Of a stretch of 64,000 nt of DNA, positions 53,002 through 62,445 are shown one piece after another. The position numbers were made by a program, and so were the translations under genes. The first letter of the stretch is position 1. Each line of letters opens with the position of its first letter. The notes under the pieces are model-generated. The model saw nothing but the letters and a program-made list of their open reading frames with translations, did no database searches and was not told where the DNA came from. This stretch comes from Acidimicrobiia bacterium (GTDB lineage: Bacteria > Actinomycetota > Acidimicrobiia > Acidimicrobiales > Bin134): contig JAJDUJ010000024.1 of assembly GCA_022826705.1 (NCBI GenBank), positions 1 to 64,000 of the forward strand, given 5' to 3'.

Positions 53002-54291
53002 TTACTCAGGCCACTCGATGTTGTAGTCGTCGAACCAGAACCGGGCCTCGCGGATGGCGTTCGGGTCGGTTCGCAGGCCGAGGTCCTGGTTGAGCTGTTC
53101 TGGGGTGGGCCCGATTTGGCTGGCGATGTTCGACAGCCCGTCGATGTCGAGGTCGTAGCACCGCACGGCGTTGAGCCCGAGCAAAAGGCGAGTCTCCTCC
53201 ACGGGAATCTGCTGGAAGTCGGTCTCTAGGCGCTCAACTGTGTTGGGCCAGCTTCCCTCGGGGTGGGGATAGTCGGTGCCCCACATCAGAGCGTCGACAC
53301 CATTCATGTAGCGGCGCCGCAACTCGACTTTGCTCATGGTGGAGGCGCCGATGAACACGTTGGTGCCGATGTACTCCGACGGCAGACGCTGAATGAGGCC
53401 CTTCGTCTGCGAGCTCATCTTCTTCACCTTCCAATTGCGCCCGCCGAACATGGCGTCGGCCTTGAACAGCAGGTCGCCCAGCCACCATGAACCGCACTCC
53501 ACCGGCACATAGCGGAGGCCGGGATGGCGATCAAAGGCCCCGGAGAAGAGGAGCTGCCACAGGGGCCGATGGGTCCAGAACGCCACCTCGAGCATGTACT
53601 GGGCCATGTTCTCGTTGTACGACGGCCTGTCGGCCTCGCCCGAGTGAGTGTGTACAACCAGTCCAGCCTCGGCACAGGCCGCCCATATCGGGTCGTAGCT
53701 CTCGTGGCCGTATGACGGATGCTCATGCCACATGGTCGGGATCATGATGCCCTTCACGCCGGGCTTGCCGGCCAGCGCCTCAATCTCCTTCACCGACTCT
53801 TCGACACCGTGAGTGATCGGCACCAAAGCCACCCCGCCGCGGCGAGGCGGGTTGGTGGCGCAGAACTCCTCGAGCCAGCGGTTGTGGGCCCGGGCACCGG
53901 CCCAGGCCTGGCGGGAGTCGGTGATCTGCCCGGCTGACAGACCAGCCCCGAACGGCGGAGCCTCCATTCCGGTGACGGCGTCGCCGTCAGCGAAGATGAT
54001 CTCGCCGGCCACGCCATCGGCATCGAGAGTCTTGTCGCGGATTTCCGGGTCGTAGGCCCCCTTCAACCCGATCTCGTTCTCGCTCTCCCACTGTTCGACG
54101 TATTCGCCGTTGATCTCTTCGACCATGGCCCGATGCTGGTGGCGGGTGACCAACCATTCGTCGAACTCAGAATGCAGCGATGACTCCAAATACTCGCGGT
54201 AGTCCTCGACGAACAACCCGGCGTGAGTATCGGACGAGACGATTATGTATGGGGCGTTGCTTTGGTCAACACCGGCGACAGGGCTGGGCAT
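53002..54291 (-). CDS. amidohydrolase family protein
   Basis: 429 aa, amidohydrolase-2 TIM barrel. VSSDTHAGLFVEDYREYLE opens the barrel (a Gly replaces the second residue of the usual HxH), VVHTHSGEADRPS supplies a central His, and WGTDYPHPEGSWPNT the late Asp. GGGAG-type bases (GAGGGAGC) precede the ATG. It is divergent from a VOC protein across 107 bases and upstream of the enoyl-CoA hydratase. Hydrolysis or decarboxylation of a carboxylated ring or lactone is the family-level expectation. Confidence 0.87.
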   Translation of the reverse strand: MPSPVAGVDQSNAPYIIVSSDTHAGLFVEDYREYLESSLHSEFDEWLVTRHQHRAMVEEINGEYVEQWESENEIGLKGAYDPEIRDKTLDADGVAGEIIFADGDAVTGMEAPPFGAGLSAGQITDSRQAWAGARAHNRWLEEFCATNPPRRGGVALVPITHGVEESVKEIEALAGKPGVKGIMIPTMWHEHPSYGHESYDPIWAACAEAGLVVHTHSGEADRPSYNENMAQYMLEVAFWTHRPLWQLLFSGAFDRHPGLRYVPVECGSWWLGDLLFKADAMFGGRNWKVKKMSSQTKGLIQRLPSEYIGTNVFIGASTMSKVELRRRYMNGVDALMWGTDYPHPEGSWPNTVERLETDFQQIPVEETRLLLGLNAVRCYDLDIDGLSNIASQIGPTPEQLNQDLGLRTDPNAIREARFWFDDYNIEWPE

Positions 54292-54398
54292 TGGTCAGCT
54301 CCCTCTCGAATATTGGGCGAGTACAACAGCTAGATCGCTGATCACACTGTACTGTCACACCGGCAACAGCTCGCCAATGGCGCTCTCAAGGAGGACGT

Positions 54399-54818
54399 AT
54401 GACTCAGATCCTTGCCCAGTACTGCATCAACGTGGAAGACATGGACCGGGCTCTGGAGTTTTGGGTGGATGTGTGCGAGCTCGAACTCCAGCACCGCCTC
54501 GAGATTCCCGGTGCGCTGGAGGCAGTGATCCAGTCGCCCCACGGCGGATCACGCCTCCAGCTGGCGCAGCACCTCGACAATGAGGGCCCTATCGATATGG
54601 GCACCGCCATGTGGAAGATCTACATCAACACGTCGGACTGCCATCGGCTTTACCAGCGGGCCATGGACGCCGGCTGTGAGTCGGTAATGGAGCCCACCCA
54701 TCTCGATCGATGGCCGGTGATCATGGCCTACGTGAAGGACTTCGACGGCTATCTCATCGAGTTCGTCGAGCACAAAGAAGGCACCCGCCCCGGCATCCCC
54801 GACCCGAAGAAGGTATGA
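54399..54818 (+). CDS. VOC family (glyoxalase/extradiol dioxygenase-like) protein
   Basis: 139 aa with two beta-alpha-beta-beta-beta modules. The first is AQYCINVEDMDRALEFWVDV; the second has YQRAMDAGCESVMEPTH and ends YVKDFDGYLIEFVEH, where the Glu of the last strand is a metal ligand in this fold. AAGGAGG precedes the ATG by four bases. Its stop overlaps an ATG (54815) that would begin the following exporter in another frame (see 54847). The reaction is unspecified: a small dioxygenase, isomerase or lyase. Confidence 0.9.
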   Translation: MTQILAQYCINVEDMDRALEFWVDVCELELQHRLEIPGALEAVIQSPHGGSRLQLAQHLDNEGPIDMGTAMWKIYINTSDCHRLYQRAMDAGCESVMEPTHLDRWPVIMAYVKDFDGYLIEFVEHKEGTRPGIPDPKKV

Positions 54819-54846
54819 GCGACTCCACTAGTTCGGGAATACTGCC

Positions 54847-55563
54847 CTGAGCCCGCTTGAGATACTCATAATCATCTGCTTCTCGGCCGCCGGAGCCATT
54901 TCCCAGGGCTGCCTGGGCATCGGCCTGGCTCTCGTGGCCGGACCAGCCCTCGTGGCCATCGACCCGGGCTTTGCTCCCGGACCGCTCATTGTCGTCGGCC
55001 AAGTTGTCGGCATTCGCAACGTCATCGTCGAACGCAACCACACCGACCGTCAGGCTGTCCGACGTTGTGCATTCGGACTGCCGTTCGGCTTGGCTGGTGG
55101 ACTGGTCGTGCTCTCCATGGTTAGCGACGAGATCATCGCGCTCCTGGTCGGAAGCCTCGCCGCGGCCGGTGCCCTATCGCTTCTCTGCGGATTTCGGATT
55201 GCCCGGACGCCAAAGGTGGAGGTTGCCACCGGAATGGGGGTTGGATTTTCAAGCATGACTGCCGCCCTGCCAGGCCCTGCATTTGTGCTCACTTTCAGCG
55301 ATATGAAGCCGGCGACACTGCGAGGCACAGTTGGCACGGTATTCCTGATGGTGGCGGTTGCCGCCTTGATCGGGCTCCTCGCCACCGGCGAGTTCGGCCT
55401 GTACGAGATCGAACTCATCGGCTGGCTCATCCCCGGCATCATTCTGGGGCTGTTCTTGGCCCGCTTTGTACGCCCATTGCTCGATCGAGCCTGGTTCCGC
55501 CCCGCTGTGCTCCTCGTCGCCCTCGCCGGCGGCATCGCCCTCATCCTCCGCCAGATCCTGTGA
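54847..55563 (+). CDS. TauE/SafE family membrane exporter, start codon disrupted or non-canonical
   Basis: About 238 aa with eight predicted membrane helices. The sequence clearly matches TauE/SafE from the first visible residues (LEILIIICFSAAGAISQG, then LGIGLALVAGPALVAIDP). The frame opens after TAG at 54829-54831 and has no ATG, GTG or TTG before GTG 54934, which would remove the first helix; CTG 54847 is the earliest possible start. An ATG at 54815 with ATGA coupling to the VOC gene leads in another frame to TGA 54848-54850, so a one-base indel here would restore a normal start. The family exports sulfite, sulfoacetate or other organosulfur anions. Confidence 0.75.
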   Translation: MSPLEILIIICFSAAGAISQGCLGIGLALVAGPALVAIDPGFAPGPLIVVGQVVGIRNVIVERNHTDRQAVRRCAFGLPFGLAGGLVVLSMVSDEIIALLVGSLAAAGALSLLCGFRIARTPKVEVATGMGVGFSSMTAALPGPAFVLTFSDMKPATLRGTVGTVFLMVAVAALIGLLATGEFGLYEIELIGWLIPGIILGLFLARFVRPLLDRAWFRPAVLLVALAGGIALILRQIL

Positions 55564-55645
55564 GCGCAGTTTTCAGCACCCGCACCAGGGCATCAGCTCC
55601 ACTCATGGGAGTGCTAAGCAGTGAAAGCCACCAAGAGGAGACACC

Positions 55646-58027
55646 ATGACTGAGATCTATCGCGATCCGAACGCGTCCATCGACGACCGAGTTGCCGATC
55701 TCCTAGGGCGCATGACCTTGGAAGAGAAGGTGGCCCAACTCGGAGCGATCTGGCTCACTGCTCTGGTTCAAGACGAGAACTTCGACGCCGACCATGTGGC
55801 CGAGGCGCTGGTCAACGGCATCGGCCAAGTCACCCGCATCGGAGCGAGCACTGGACTGCTGGCCAGCGAATCGGCCGAGCTCGGCAATGCCATTCAACGA
55901 GTGCTGGTAGAACGCACCCGGTTGGGGATTCCCACGGTGATCCATGAGGAGGGCGTCGGCGGCTTCCTCCACCGCGGGGCCACCACGTTTCCCCAAGGGT
56001 TGGGTCTGGCGGCTACCTGGAATGTGGACCTCATGGCCGAAGTGGCAGGGGTGATTCGCACCCAGATGACCGCCGTTGGCGCCCGCCACAACCTCTCCCC
56101 GGTCTTGGACGTCGCCCGGGATCCCCGATGGGGCCGGGTCGAGGAGACCTACGGGGAGTCACCGGAGTTGTGCGCTCGGATGGGTGTTGCCTACGTCGGG
56201 GCTCTCCAAACCGACGATCTGGCCAACGGCGTGGTGTGCACTGGCAAGCATTTCCTGGGCTACGGGTACTCCCTCGGGGGCCGGAATCAAGCCCCCGTCC
56301 ACCTCGGCGATCGAGAGCTACGCGAGGTTTACGCCGAGCCGTTCGCAGCCGCCATCCGCGAGGCGGGCCTGGCCTCGATCATGAACAGCTATTCGTCGAT
56401 CGACGGTGTACCGGTGGCGGCCAGCCGGGCAATGCTCACCGACCTCTTGCGGGGTGAACTGGGCTTTGCCGGCACGGTGGTGGCCGACTACTTCGCGGTT
56501 ATGCAGCTCCACTTCAACCACATGACCGCGGCAGATCCCACCGAGTCGGCTATCCAAGCTCTAGGCGCGGGACTCGACATCGAATTGCCGGCGCTCGACT
56601 GCTACAAGCACCTGCCAACCGCAGTTCATGAAGGTCGAATCCAGGAGTCAATCATCGACGAATCCTGTGCTCGGGTGCTGACCCAGAAGTTCCAACTTGG
56701 ACTGTTCGAAAACCCCTATGTGGACGCCGATTCTGCGCCCCGCGTATTCGACACTCCGGACCAGCGGGCGCTCGCCCGGCGAGCTGCCGCCGAAGGGGTG
56801 ATCCTGCTCAAGAACGACGGCGTCCTGCCTCTCAGCCCCTCAATCTCCAAGGTGGCGGTCATCGGTCCTCACGCCGACGATCCTCGTCTTCTCCAGGGCG
56901 ACTACCACTATCCCGCCCATCTGGAGATCATCTACCAGAACCGCAGTGCAGAGATGCTCGAAGCCATGGAAGCGCTCGGGATCGAAGAGGGGCTCGACCA
57001 GTTGCCTGAGGCCGGTGGCACTTTTTCCCCGGGACCGCACTACACACCTCACGTGACACCGCTCGAAGGACTGCGGACCGCGCTGCCCAACACCGACATC
57101 ATCCATGCAGTGGGATGCGCCGATACTGGCGACGATGCATCGGGCATCGAGGATGCCGTTCAGGCCGCGTCGTCAGCCGACGTTGCCATCGTGTGCGTGG
57201 GCGCCCGCTCGGGGCTGGTTGCCGACGCCACCGTGGGAGAAGCCCGCGACGCCACCGAACTGGGCCTTCCCGGGGTGCAGTCGCAACTGGTAGCCGAGGT
57301 AGCGGCCACCGGCACCCCGACCGTCGTCGTCTTGATCAGTGGCCGAGTCCACACCCTCGAAGATGAGTCGGCGGCAGCCGACGCCCTGCTCTGGTCGATC
57401 CTTCCCGGCGAGGAAGGAGGCGCCGCTATCGCCGATGTGCTGGTCGGTGCCGTTAACCCTGCGGGACGTCTGCCGGTCTCTCTGCCCAAACACGTCGGCC
57501 AGATTCCGCTGCACTACGACATGCGGCGACGGGGCGACCGGTCGGAGTTCTACGGCAGCTACGTCGATTGCGAATCTGACGCGCTCTATTGGTTCGGGCA
57601 CGGCCTGTCGTACACCGCGTTTGAATATGGCGAGCCCTCAGTGACACCCGGGTCGACTACAGAGGCCACCACGATTGCAGTGCCGGTTGCCAACACCGGG
57701 TCAAGCGATGGTGATGAGGTCGTGCAGCTCTATGCGACCGACGAGGTCGCCTCGGTAGCCCGGCCGATCCGCGAGCTCATCGGCTTCACCCGGGTGACCA
57801 TCCCCGCAGGAGAGTCCCGCACAGTCACCTTCACAGTCCACCCCAGTCGGCTGGCCTTCCACAGCCTCGACATGGCTCTGGTCGCCGAGCCCGGAACATT
57901 CACTTTCCGAGTGGGGGGCTCACCATACGACTCCGCCATGAGAGAGATCCCGGTCAACCTCGCCGGCAACATCGCTCGCTACGACCGGCGTTCCATCATC
58001 GCCACCACGGCCGAGATCAGCATGTGA
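55646..58027 (+). CDS. glycoside hydrolase family 3 beta-glycosidase
   Basis: 793 aa. The N-terminal GH3 barrel has PVLDVARDPRWGRVEETYGE, TGKHFLGYGYSLGGRN and the nucleophile Asp at about 281 in VVADYFAV. The C-terminal alpha/beta sandwich starts near ILLKNDGVLPL and is followed by a fibronectin type III-like domain ending in EPGTFTFRVGGSP. There is no signal peptide, so it should cleave an imported beta-glucoside or beta-xyloside in the cytoplasm. The 82 bases before the ATG include AGGAGACACC as a ribosome binding site. It is probably monocistronic. The sugar specificity is not readable. Confidence 0.95.
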   Translation: MTEIYRDPNASIDDRVADLLGRMTLEEKVAQLGAIWLTALVQDENFDADHVAEALVNGIGQVTRIGASTGLLASESAELGNAIQRVLVERTRLGIPTVIHEEGVGGFLHRGATTFPQGLGLAATWNVDLMAEVAGVIRTQMTAVGARHNLSPVLDVARDPRWGRVEETYGESPELCARMGVAYVGALQTDDLANGVVCTGKHFLGYGYSLGGRNQAPVHLGDRELREVYAEPFAAAIREAGLASIMNSYSSIDGVPVAASRAMLTDLLRGELGFAGTVVADYFAVMQLHFNHMTAADPTESAIQALGAGLDIELPALDCYKHLPTAVHEGRIQESIIDESCARVLTQKFQLGLFENPYVDADSAPRVFDTPDQRALARRAAAEGVILLKNDGVLPLSPSISKVAVIGPHADDPRLLQGDYHYPAHLEIIYQNRSAEMLEAMEALGIEEGLDQLPEAGGTFSPGPHYTPHVTPLEGLRTALPNTDIIHAVGCADTGDDASGIEDAVQAASSADVAIVCVGARSGLVADATVGEARDATELGLPGVQSQLVAEVAATGTPTVVVLISGRVHTLEDESAAADALLWSILPGEEGGAAIADVLVGAVNPAGRLPVSLPKHVGQIPLHYDMRRRGDRSEFYGSYVDCESDALYWFGHGLSYTAFEYGEPSVTPGSTTEATTIAVPVANTGSSDGDEVVQLYATDEVASVARPIRELIGFTRVTIPAGESRTVTFTVHPSRLAFHSLDMALVAEPGTFTFRVGGSPYDSAMREIPVNLAGNIARYDRRSIIATTAEISM

Positions 58028-58031
58028 GGGC

Positions 58032-58829
58032 TTAGGGCAGGTGGCGGTCCCACTCGTAGGGGATAACGGCGAAGAAGGGCGCCGCTAGGAGCGGTGTCAC
58101 TGTTTCCTCAGCCCATCGGTCCTCCAATATCGGCTGGAGTCGGCGGGCCACGTCGATCGGATCGCCGTCAATGAAGCAGAGGCTGACCTGCTTCGGACCC
58201 TCGTCGGGCGATGTCGGAGTGAGGAACCAGTCATAGCCCATGGATCTCTCCGGGTCGGAGACGGCCCACCACACCCCGGCAACGCCTTCGATGTCGACCA
58301 GACGGTCAGCGGCGGCGGCTCCAAGCTCGATGAGCAGATACGCCCCGAGTGCAGAGCGCCAAGGGAGGACGTCTGCTCCGGCAACAGCGCGTTGGGCTGC
58401 GAACTTGCCGATCACGGTGTAGAGGTCTCCCTCCACGGCGGGCAGCCGATGCGGCATTCGGCCTGCTTTGAAGAGTTGTTCCCCGAGACCGTAAAACGAG
58501 TCCATTGCCGTTTGGTCGGTAAACAGGTACACCATGACGTGGTCGGTGACCTCATAGCGGGGGTCAGCCGCAGCGCGTGCCGATCGGCATTCCGGCGTGG
58601 ACACGAAGCGAAGCGATCCGCGGACCTCAGGCAGCCGATGCTGCTCGGCCCGATGGTCGAGCGTATGCCATGCCAAGTACTCGGCATCGCGGCCCTCTGG
58701 GTGGCGGGCCGATATCGACACGAACATCTCCGCAACGTCGCCGCGCCCCAGCGCCAACACTCCGGGGATCTCATCTGATGGTCTCCCTGAAGGGCTTGAG
58801 CGGGCGATAGATGAGGCGAAGCTGCTCAC
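58032..58829 (-). CDS. EthD-like ferredoxin-fold (dimeric alpha-beta barrel) protein
   Basis: 265 aa from ATG 58829, coupled to the upstream cupin gene by ATGA. The N-terminal ~35 residues look disordered. Two copies of a ferredoxin-like fold follow: ARHPEGRDAEYLAWHTLDHR starts the first, with the His-rich pattern seen in EthD-type proteins, and WWAVSDPERSMGYDWFL lies in the second. Relatives accompany P450s in alkyl-ether degradation (EthD), which fits the P450 two genes upstream. The function of the fold here is a guess; the operon context is solid. Confidence 0.6.
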   Translation of the reverse strand: MSSFASSIARSSPSGRPSDEIPGVLALGRGDVAEMFVSISARHPEGRDAEYLAWHTLDHRAEQHRLPEVRGSLRFVSTPECRSARAAADPRYEVTDHVMVYLFTDQTAMDSFYGLGEQLFKAGRMPHRLPAVEGDLYTVIGKFAAQRAVAGADVLPWRSALGAYLLIELGAAAADRLVDIEGVAGVWWAVSDPERSMGYDWFLTPTSPDEGPKQVSLCFIDGDPIDVARRLQPILEDRWAEETVTPLLAAPFFAVIPYEWDRHLP

Positions 58830-59338
58830 GGCAACGGCTGGGCATCGAGCAGAACGAAGGCCAGGCGGGCCGGCTCGGTGCCTCGATTCTCCCAGTGATG
58901 GGCGGTCCCGCGCTGGACCACCGTGTCGTACTTGTGCAGGGTCACCTCGCCCTCGTCCAGTAGCAGGGTGACTTCACCGTCGAGAACCACCATGTAGTCG
59001 ATCGTCCTGGTCGTGTGCATCCCTGGGCGGCCATCACGGTGGGTGACGGCTCCCTCTGCGGCGAGCCGTTCCGCGGTCTCGGCGGCTGCTCCCGGGGCGA
59101 GTTCCCGACTGGGGGGAAGCTCCACCATCCAGAACAACGAGCCCTGGGGCGGAGCCTCAAGGCGAGTCTCCCGCAACGCGGCATCGGTCACCTCCCCAGA
59201 GTTGTCTGCCGGAGAACCCTCCGTTGTCCAGATCTGCACTCGGCGCTTGTAGTCGTGGACATCGTCGAAGACGACAACCGACTTGCCGTCGGCATCGTGT
59301 CCTGTGACCACGCGGCGGATCGTGTGGGCGTTGTCCAT
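58826..59338 (-). CDS. cupin-domain protein
   Basis: 170 aa. A cupin barrel in the C-terminal half carries HTTRTIDYMVVLDGEVTLLL and later VVQRGTAHHWENRGTEPA, the usual two motifs. The N-terminal half has a beta-rich strand set (FDDVHDYKRRVQIWTTEG) consistent with a longer cupin. It lies between the SDR and the EthD-like gene in a five-gene minus-strand operon. It may be a dioxygenase, an isomerase or a ligand-binding protein of the pathway. The N-terminal metal site is less clear. Confidence 0.75.
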   Translation of the reverse strand: MDNAHTIRRVVTGHDADGKSVVVFDDVHDYKRRVQIWTTEGSPADNSGEVTDAALRETRLEAPPQGSLFWMVELPPSRELAPGAAAETAERLAAEGAVTHRDGRPGMHTTRTIDYMVVLDGEVTLLLDEGEVTLHKYDTVVQRGTAHHWENRGTEPARLAFVLLDAQPLP

Positions 59339-59382
59339 CTTCTGCCTCGTTCCTTGTTGTTGGGGTTCTTCTGTAGCCGAAC

Positions 59383-60177
59383 TCAGAGCGGCATTACCCG
59401 TCCGCCGCTGGCATGGATTGTGGCCCCGAGCATGGCATGGCTCGGCGCGGAGGCGGCATAGGCGATCACATCGGCTGCCTCGTCGACCCTCAGTACCCGG
59501 CCCCAGGGCAGCAAGCCGCGGTGCACGACATTCAACATGTGCTCGTCTTGTTCGGGAGTTGGAGGATTCTCGCTGCCCATGCCCCCGGTCGAGATGCCAC
59601 CGAGGGCGACGACATTGACCACGATGCCGTAGGGGGCGAGCTCAGCGGCGGCCGACTTGGTCCAGGCAATCAACCCCCCTTTGGCGGCGTTGTAGAGGGA
59701 TACCGGGCTCATGTCGGCGGGCGGCGGGTTGAACGGTGCCGTCGAGGCCACGCTCACCACCCGGCCGTAGTTGGCCTCCTTCATGGCCGGAACCACTGCC
59801 TGAGTACACAGCATCGGACCGAGCAAGTTGACGCCGATCACTCGGTTGAATTCCTCTACCTCAAAGTTCTCGGTGCTGCTGGCCCCACCGATTGCCGCGT
59901 TGTTGACCAGGGCGTCAATGCGGCCGAACTCCCCGAGCACGGATTCGGCCATGTCGGCGACATCATCTCGATTCGACACGTCGGCGCGCACCCAGATCGC
60001 CCGCTGGCCGGTCTCTCCCATGACTGCCTCGACGCTCTGTTTCCCCCAGTCCTGGCGAATGTCCACCAGTGCGATGTCGTAGCCACGTTGGGCAAGGGCT
60101 CGCGCCGTTACCCCACCAACTCCCCAGGGCCGTGCCCCGGTGACGATGGCAACCCTGCTGTCGCTGCGAGTGCTCAT
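59383..60177 (-). CDS. SDR family oxidoreductase
   Basis: 264 aa. The cofactor loop TGARPWGVGG (13-22) departs from the usual TGxxxGIG. NNAA at 92-95 replaces NNAG, the Ser is at 145, and Tyr162/Lys166 follow. Its ATG overlaps the P450 stop by four bases (ATGA), so it is translationally coupled and may oxidise the alcohol made by the P450. Gene order in the operon is TauD, P450, SDR, cupin, EthD. Confidence 0.9.
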   Translation of the reverse strand: MSTRSDSRVAIVTGARPWGVGGVTARALAQRGYDIALVDIRQDWGKQSVEAVMGETGQRAIWVRADVSNRDDVADMAESVLGEFGRIDALVNNAAIGGASSTENFEVEEFNRVIGVNLLGPMLCTQAVVPAMKEANYGRVVSVASTAPFNPPPADMSPVSLYNAAKGGLIAWTKSAAAELAPYGIVVNVVALGGISTGGMGSENPPTPEQDEHMLNVVHRGLLPWGRVLRVDEAADVIAYAASAPSHAMLGATIHASGGRVMPL

Positions 60178-61475
60178 GTTTCATGCTCCTTTGGGGAATC
60201 GAAGGTGACCAACAACTGGGTGAGGCCGCGGAGGATATAGCTGTCCATGTAGTTGTAGATGTGATCGTCGGCGAGGGTCAGGTTAGGCAAGTCCAACATG
60301 GCGTTGGTACCCACTTTGCCCTCAAGGCGGGCCAGGCCCTGGCCGATGCAGTAATGCTCGCCATAGCCGAAGGCAACGTGGTCATTGGGGTCGCGGTCAA
60401 TGTCGAACTCACCGGGCATTGGGCACAACTCGGGGTCTCGATTGGCCGCCGCGAATGCCACCCATGCGAACTCGCCTTTGGCCACTGGCTTATCGCCCAA
60501 TTGGGTGTCTCGGGTGGCAACTCGAAACAACCCGGTCACCGGTGCTTCGTGGCGGAGGGCCTCCTCCACGAAGGCGGGCACCAGATCCCGATCCTCTGCC
60601 AGCCGGTCGCGCAACTCGTGATCGGTGGCCAGTCGATGGCCGATGTTGGCCAATAGCGTGGTAGTCGTCTCATTGCCTGCCAGCAGAAACTGTCTCAACG
60701 CGGTTATCCGCTCTTCGTGGGTCAAGGGCTCGCCGTCGACCTCGGCGTTGGCCACATCCGAAATCAGATCGCTTCGCGGCTCGGCCTGGCGCTGTTCGAT
60801 CATGGCCGAGAAATAGTCCTCGAACTCGGACTCAGATCTGATGTAGCTGCGTACTTCGTCCCGGCTTGGGTTGGCCCGTCCGATGGGAATGGCGAAGTCA
60901 TCCGACCATCCTTTGAACTTCCCGAGTTCTTCCTCGGGGACGCCAAGCATTCGGGAGATCATCACCATGGGCAACAAGACGGCGTACTCGCGAAACAGGT
61001 CAGCCTGATCCCGATGGGCGAACTCAGCAACCAGCTGATCAGATACCGACATGACCTCGGGCTCCAGCGCCCGGAGGCGGGCAGGACGGAACGCCCTATT
61101 TAGCGCGCGGCGCTGTCGAACATGCTCGGGCGGATCGGCGGTGTTTAGCACCCGCCCCCGATTGCGGCTTCGGAAACGGCTGACCGCCTCAGCCATTTCC
61201 GGCTCCATAGCAATAGCGGCGGTGTGATCTGCCACCGGATTCCGGAAGTCATAGGTCGCGGTTGGTGACCGGTTCGACCACGTTTCAGGGTCGACAACGA
61301 TGTCGTGCAGCAGCTTGTAGCTGGTTATGACCCAGGCCCCCATTGCCTCGCTATAGAAGGCCGGCTCCGAGGCCTCCCGCACGTCGTCGAAGAGCTGCCA
61401 AGGCGAAGCCAGCAGGTCTTCGTCGCGATCTAGCAGCCGCTGAATCCTGTCATCTAGTGAATCTGTCATCGCCAC
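60174..61475 (-). CDS. cytochrome P450
   Basis: 433 aa from GTG 61475, or 431 from ATG 61469. The I-helix reads LLAGNETTTTLL, with Asn in the conserved oxygen-activation region. The heme loop FGYGEHYCIGQGLAR gives axial Cys376. HIxxRR-like YDFRNPVADH and PEHVRQRRALNRAF are typical of soluble bacterial P450s. It needs external redox partners. TauD ends nine bases upstream, and the SDR gene overlaps. Clearly a different subfamily from the P450 at 23512-24774. Confidence 0.95.
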   Translation of the reverse strand: MAMTDSLDDRIQRLLDRDEDLLASPWQLFDDVREASEPAFYSEAMGAWVITSYKLLHDIVVDPETWSNRSPTATYDFRNPVADHTAAIAMEPEMAEAVSRFRSRNRGRVLNTADPPEHVRQRRALNRAFRPARLRALEPEVMSVSDQLVAEFAHRDQADLFREYAVLLPMVMISRMLGVPEEELGKFKGWSDDFAIPIGRANPSRDEVRSYIRSESEFEDYFSAMIEQRQAEPRSDLISDVANAEVDGEPLTHEERITALRQFLLAGNETTTTLLANIGHRLATDHELRDRLAEDRDLVPAFVEEALRHEAPVTGLFRVATRDTQLGDKPVAKGEFAWVAFAAANRDPELCPMPGEFDIDRDPNDHVAFGYGEHYCIGQGLARLEGKVGTNAMLDLPNLTLADDHIYNYMDSYILRGLTQLLVTFDSPKEHET

Positions 61476-61484
61476 CCCGGATAG

Positions 61485-62309
61485 CTATTCGGCCGCCACT
61501 GGGCAATCGCCCTCCACGAGCAGCCGCCGCAGCACGCGCTCCCCTTCCCAGGGGTCGCGCACGGCAAAGTGAGCGGTGCAACGCTCGTCCCAGATCACCA
61601 CGTCTCCGTTGCGCCAGCGCCAGCGGCAGGTCACGCTGGGATTGGTGGCGTGTTCTGTGACGGCAGCCATGAAGCTGTGGCTGGCATGGTCATCCAGCCC
61701 TTCGATGGAGGCATCCCCAACGCAGAAGATCGCCTCTTCCCCCGTTTCAGGGTGCCGACGCAACAGGGGCTGGCGCACCCCTTGGAGATTGTCCCGCCAG
61801 ATCTGCGGATCGAAATCTGGGAACAACTGCTGCTTCAGTCCAATAAGCGTGTCGGGCACGCTGTGCACTGTGGAGCGCTCCCGCATCTGCTCCCGCAGCT
61901 CGTCGGGCAGCCACGAGGCGGCCAGCACCAGGTTGGCCCACATGGTGTCGCCGCCTACCGGTGGAACATCGATCGCTCTCAAGATGCCGAAAGCAGGCGG
62001 GTTGGGCGCATAGAGCACATCCAAATGCCACCGGTCGGTCAGCAGCTGGTGGTCGCTCTTGACCCGCAACTCCGACGGCTCGGCCTTGTCGACCCCGGCG
62101 AGACGATCCATCGGATGGATCCACGGTTCACCCAGCGACTCAGCCAGACGGATATGGCCAGCATCGTCCAAGAACTGGTCGCGGACACCCACCACCTTGT
62201 AGTCCAAGAGCGCTCTCCGCAGTTCCGCCGTCGTGTCAGCATCGAGTTCTCGCAGGTCTATATCCGATAGCTCCGCCCCAAGTGCCGCCGTAAGCGGTTC
62301 GATTCTCAT
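61485..62309 (-). CDS. TauD/TfdA family Fe(II)/2-oxoglutarate dioxygenase
   Basis: 274 aa from ATG 62309 (MRIEPLTAALGAEL), with GGGAGG eight bases upstream; the frame continues upstream without homologous sequence. The iron ligands are His95-x-Asp97 (RWHLDVLY) and His247 (TAHFAVRD); the 2-oxoglutarate Arg is at 261 or 262 (VLRRLLVEG). It is the first gene of the five-gene operon. It differs considerably from the TauD at 22717, so the two may serve separate substrates. The 136 bases up to the GNAT stop are non-coding and should hold its promoter. Confidence 0.9.
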   Translation of the reverse strand: MRIEPLTAALGAELSDIDLRELDADTTAELRRALLDYKVVGVRDQFLDDAGHIRLAESLGEPWIHPMDRLAGVDKAEPSELRVKSDHQLLTDRWHLDVLYAPNPPAFGILRAIDVPPVGGDTMWANLVLAASWLPDELREQMRERSTVHSVPDTLIGLKQQLFPDFDPQIWRDNLQGVRQPLLRRHPETGEEAIFCVGDASIEGLDDHASHSFMAAVTEHATNPSVTCRWRWRNGDVVIWDERCTAHFAVRDPWEGERVLRRLLVEGDCPVAAE

Positions 62310-62445
62310 GCAGATGGCCTCCCGAAACCTGACACCCTTAGGCAAATGGCTTAGCACCCCTCAAGCCCGCTAACCATCCGGCCAGCGTTGCTGATGATGA
62401 GACAATGCGCGTGTTTGCTGGTCGCAGCGGAGGCGAGCTCACCGG

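Noticed and set aside
54848-54850. TGA near the TauE/SafE start as a second selenocysteine codon
   Set aside because: The downstream exporter is in a different frame, so readthrough would not produce it.
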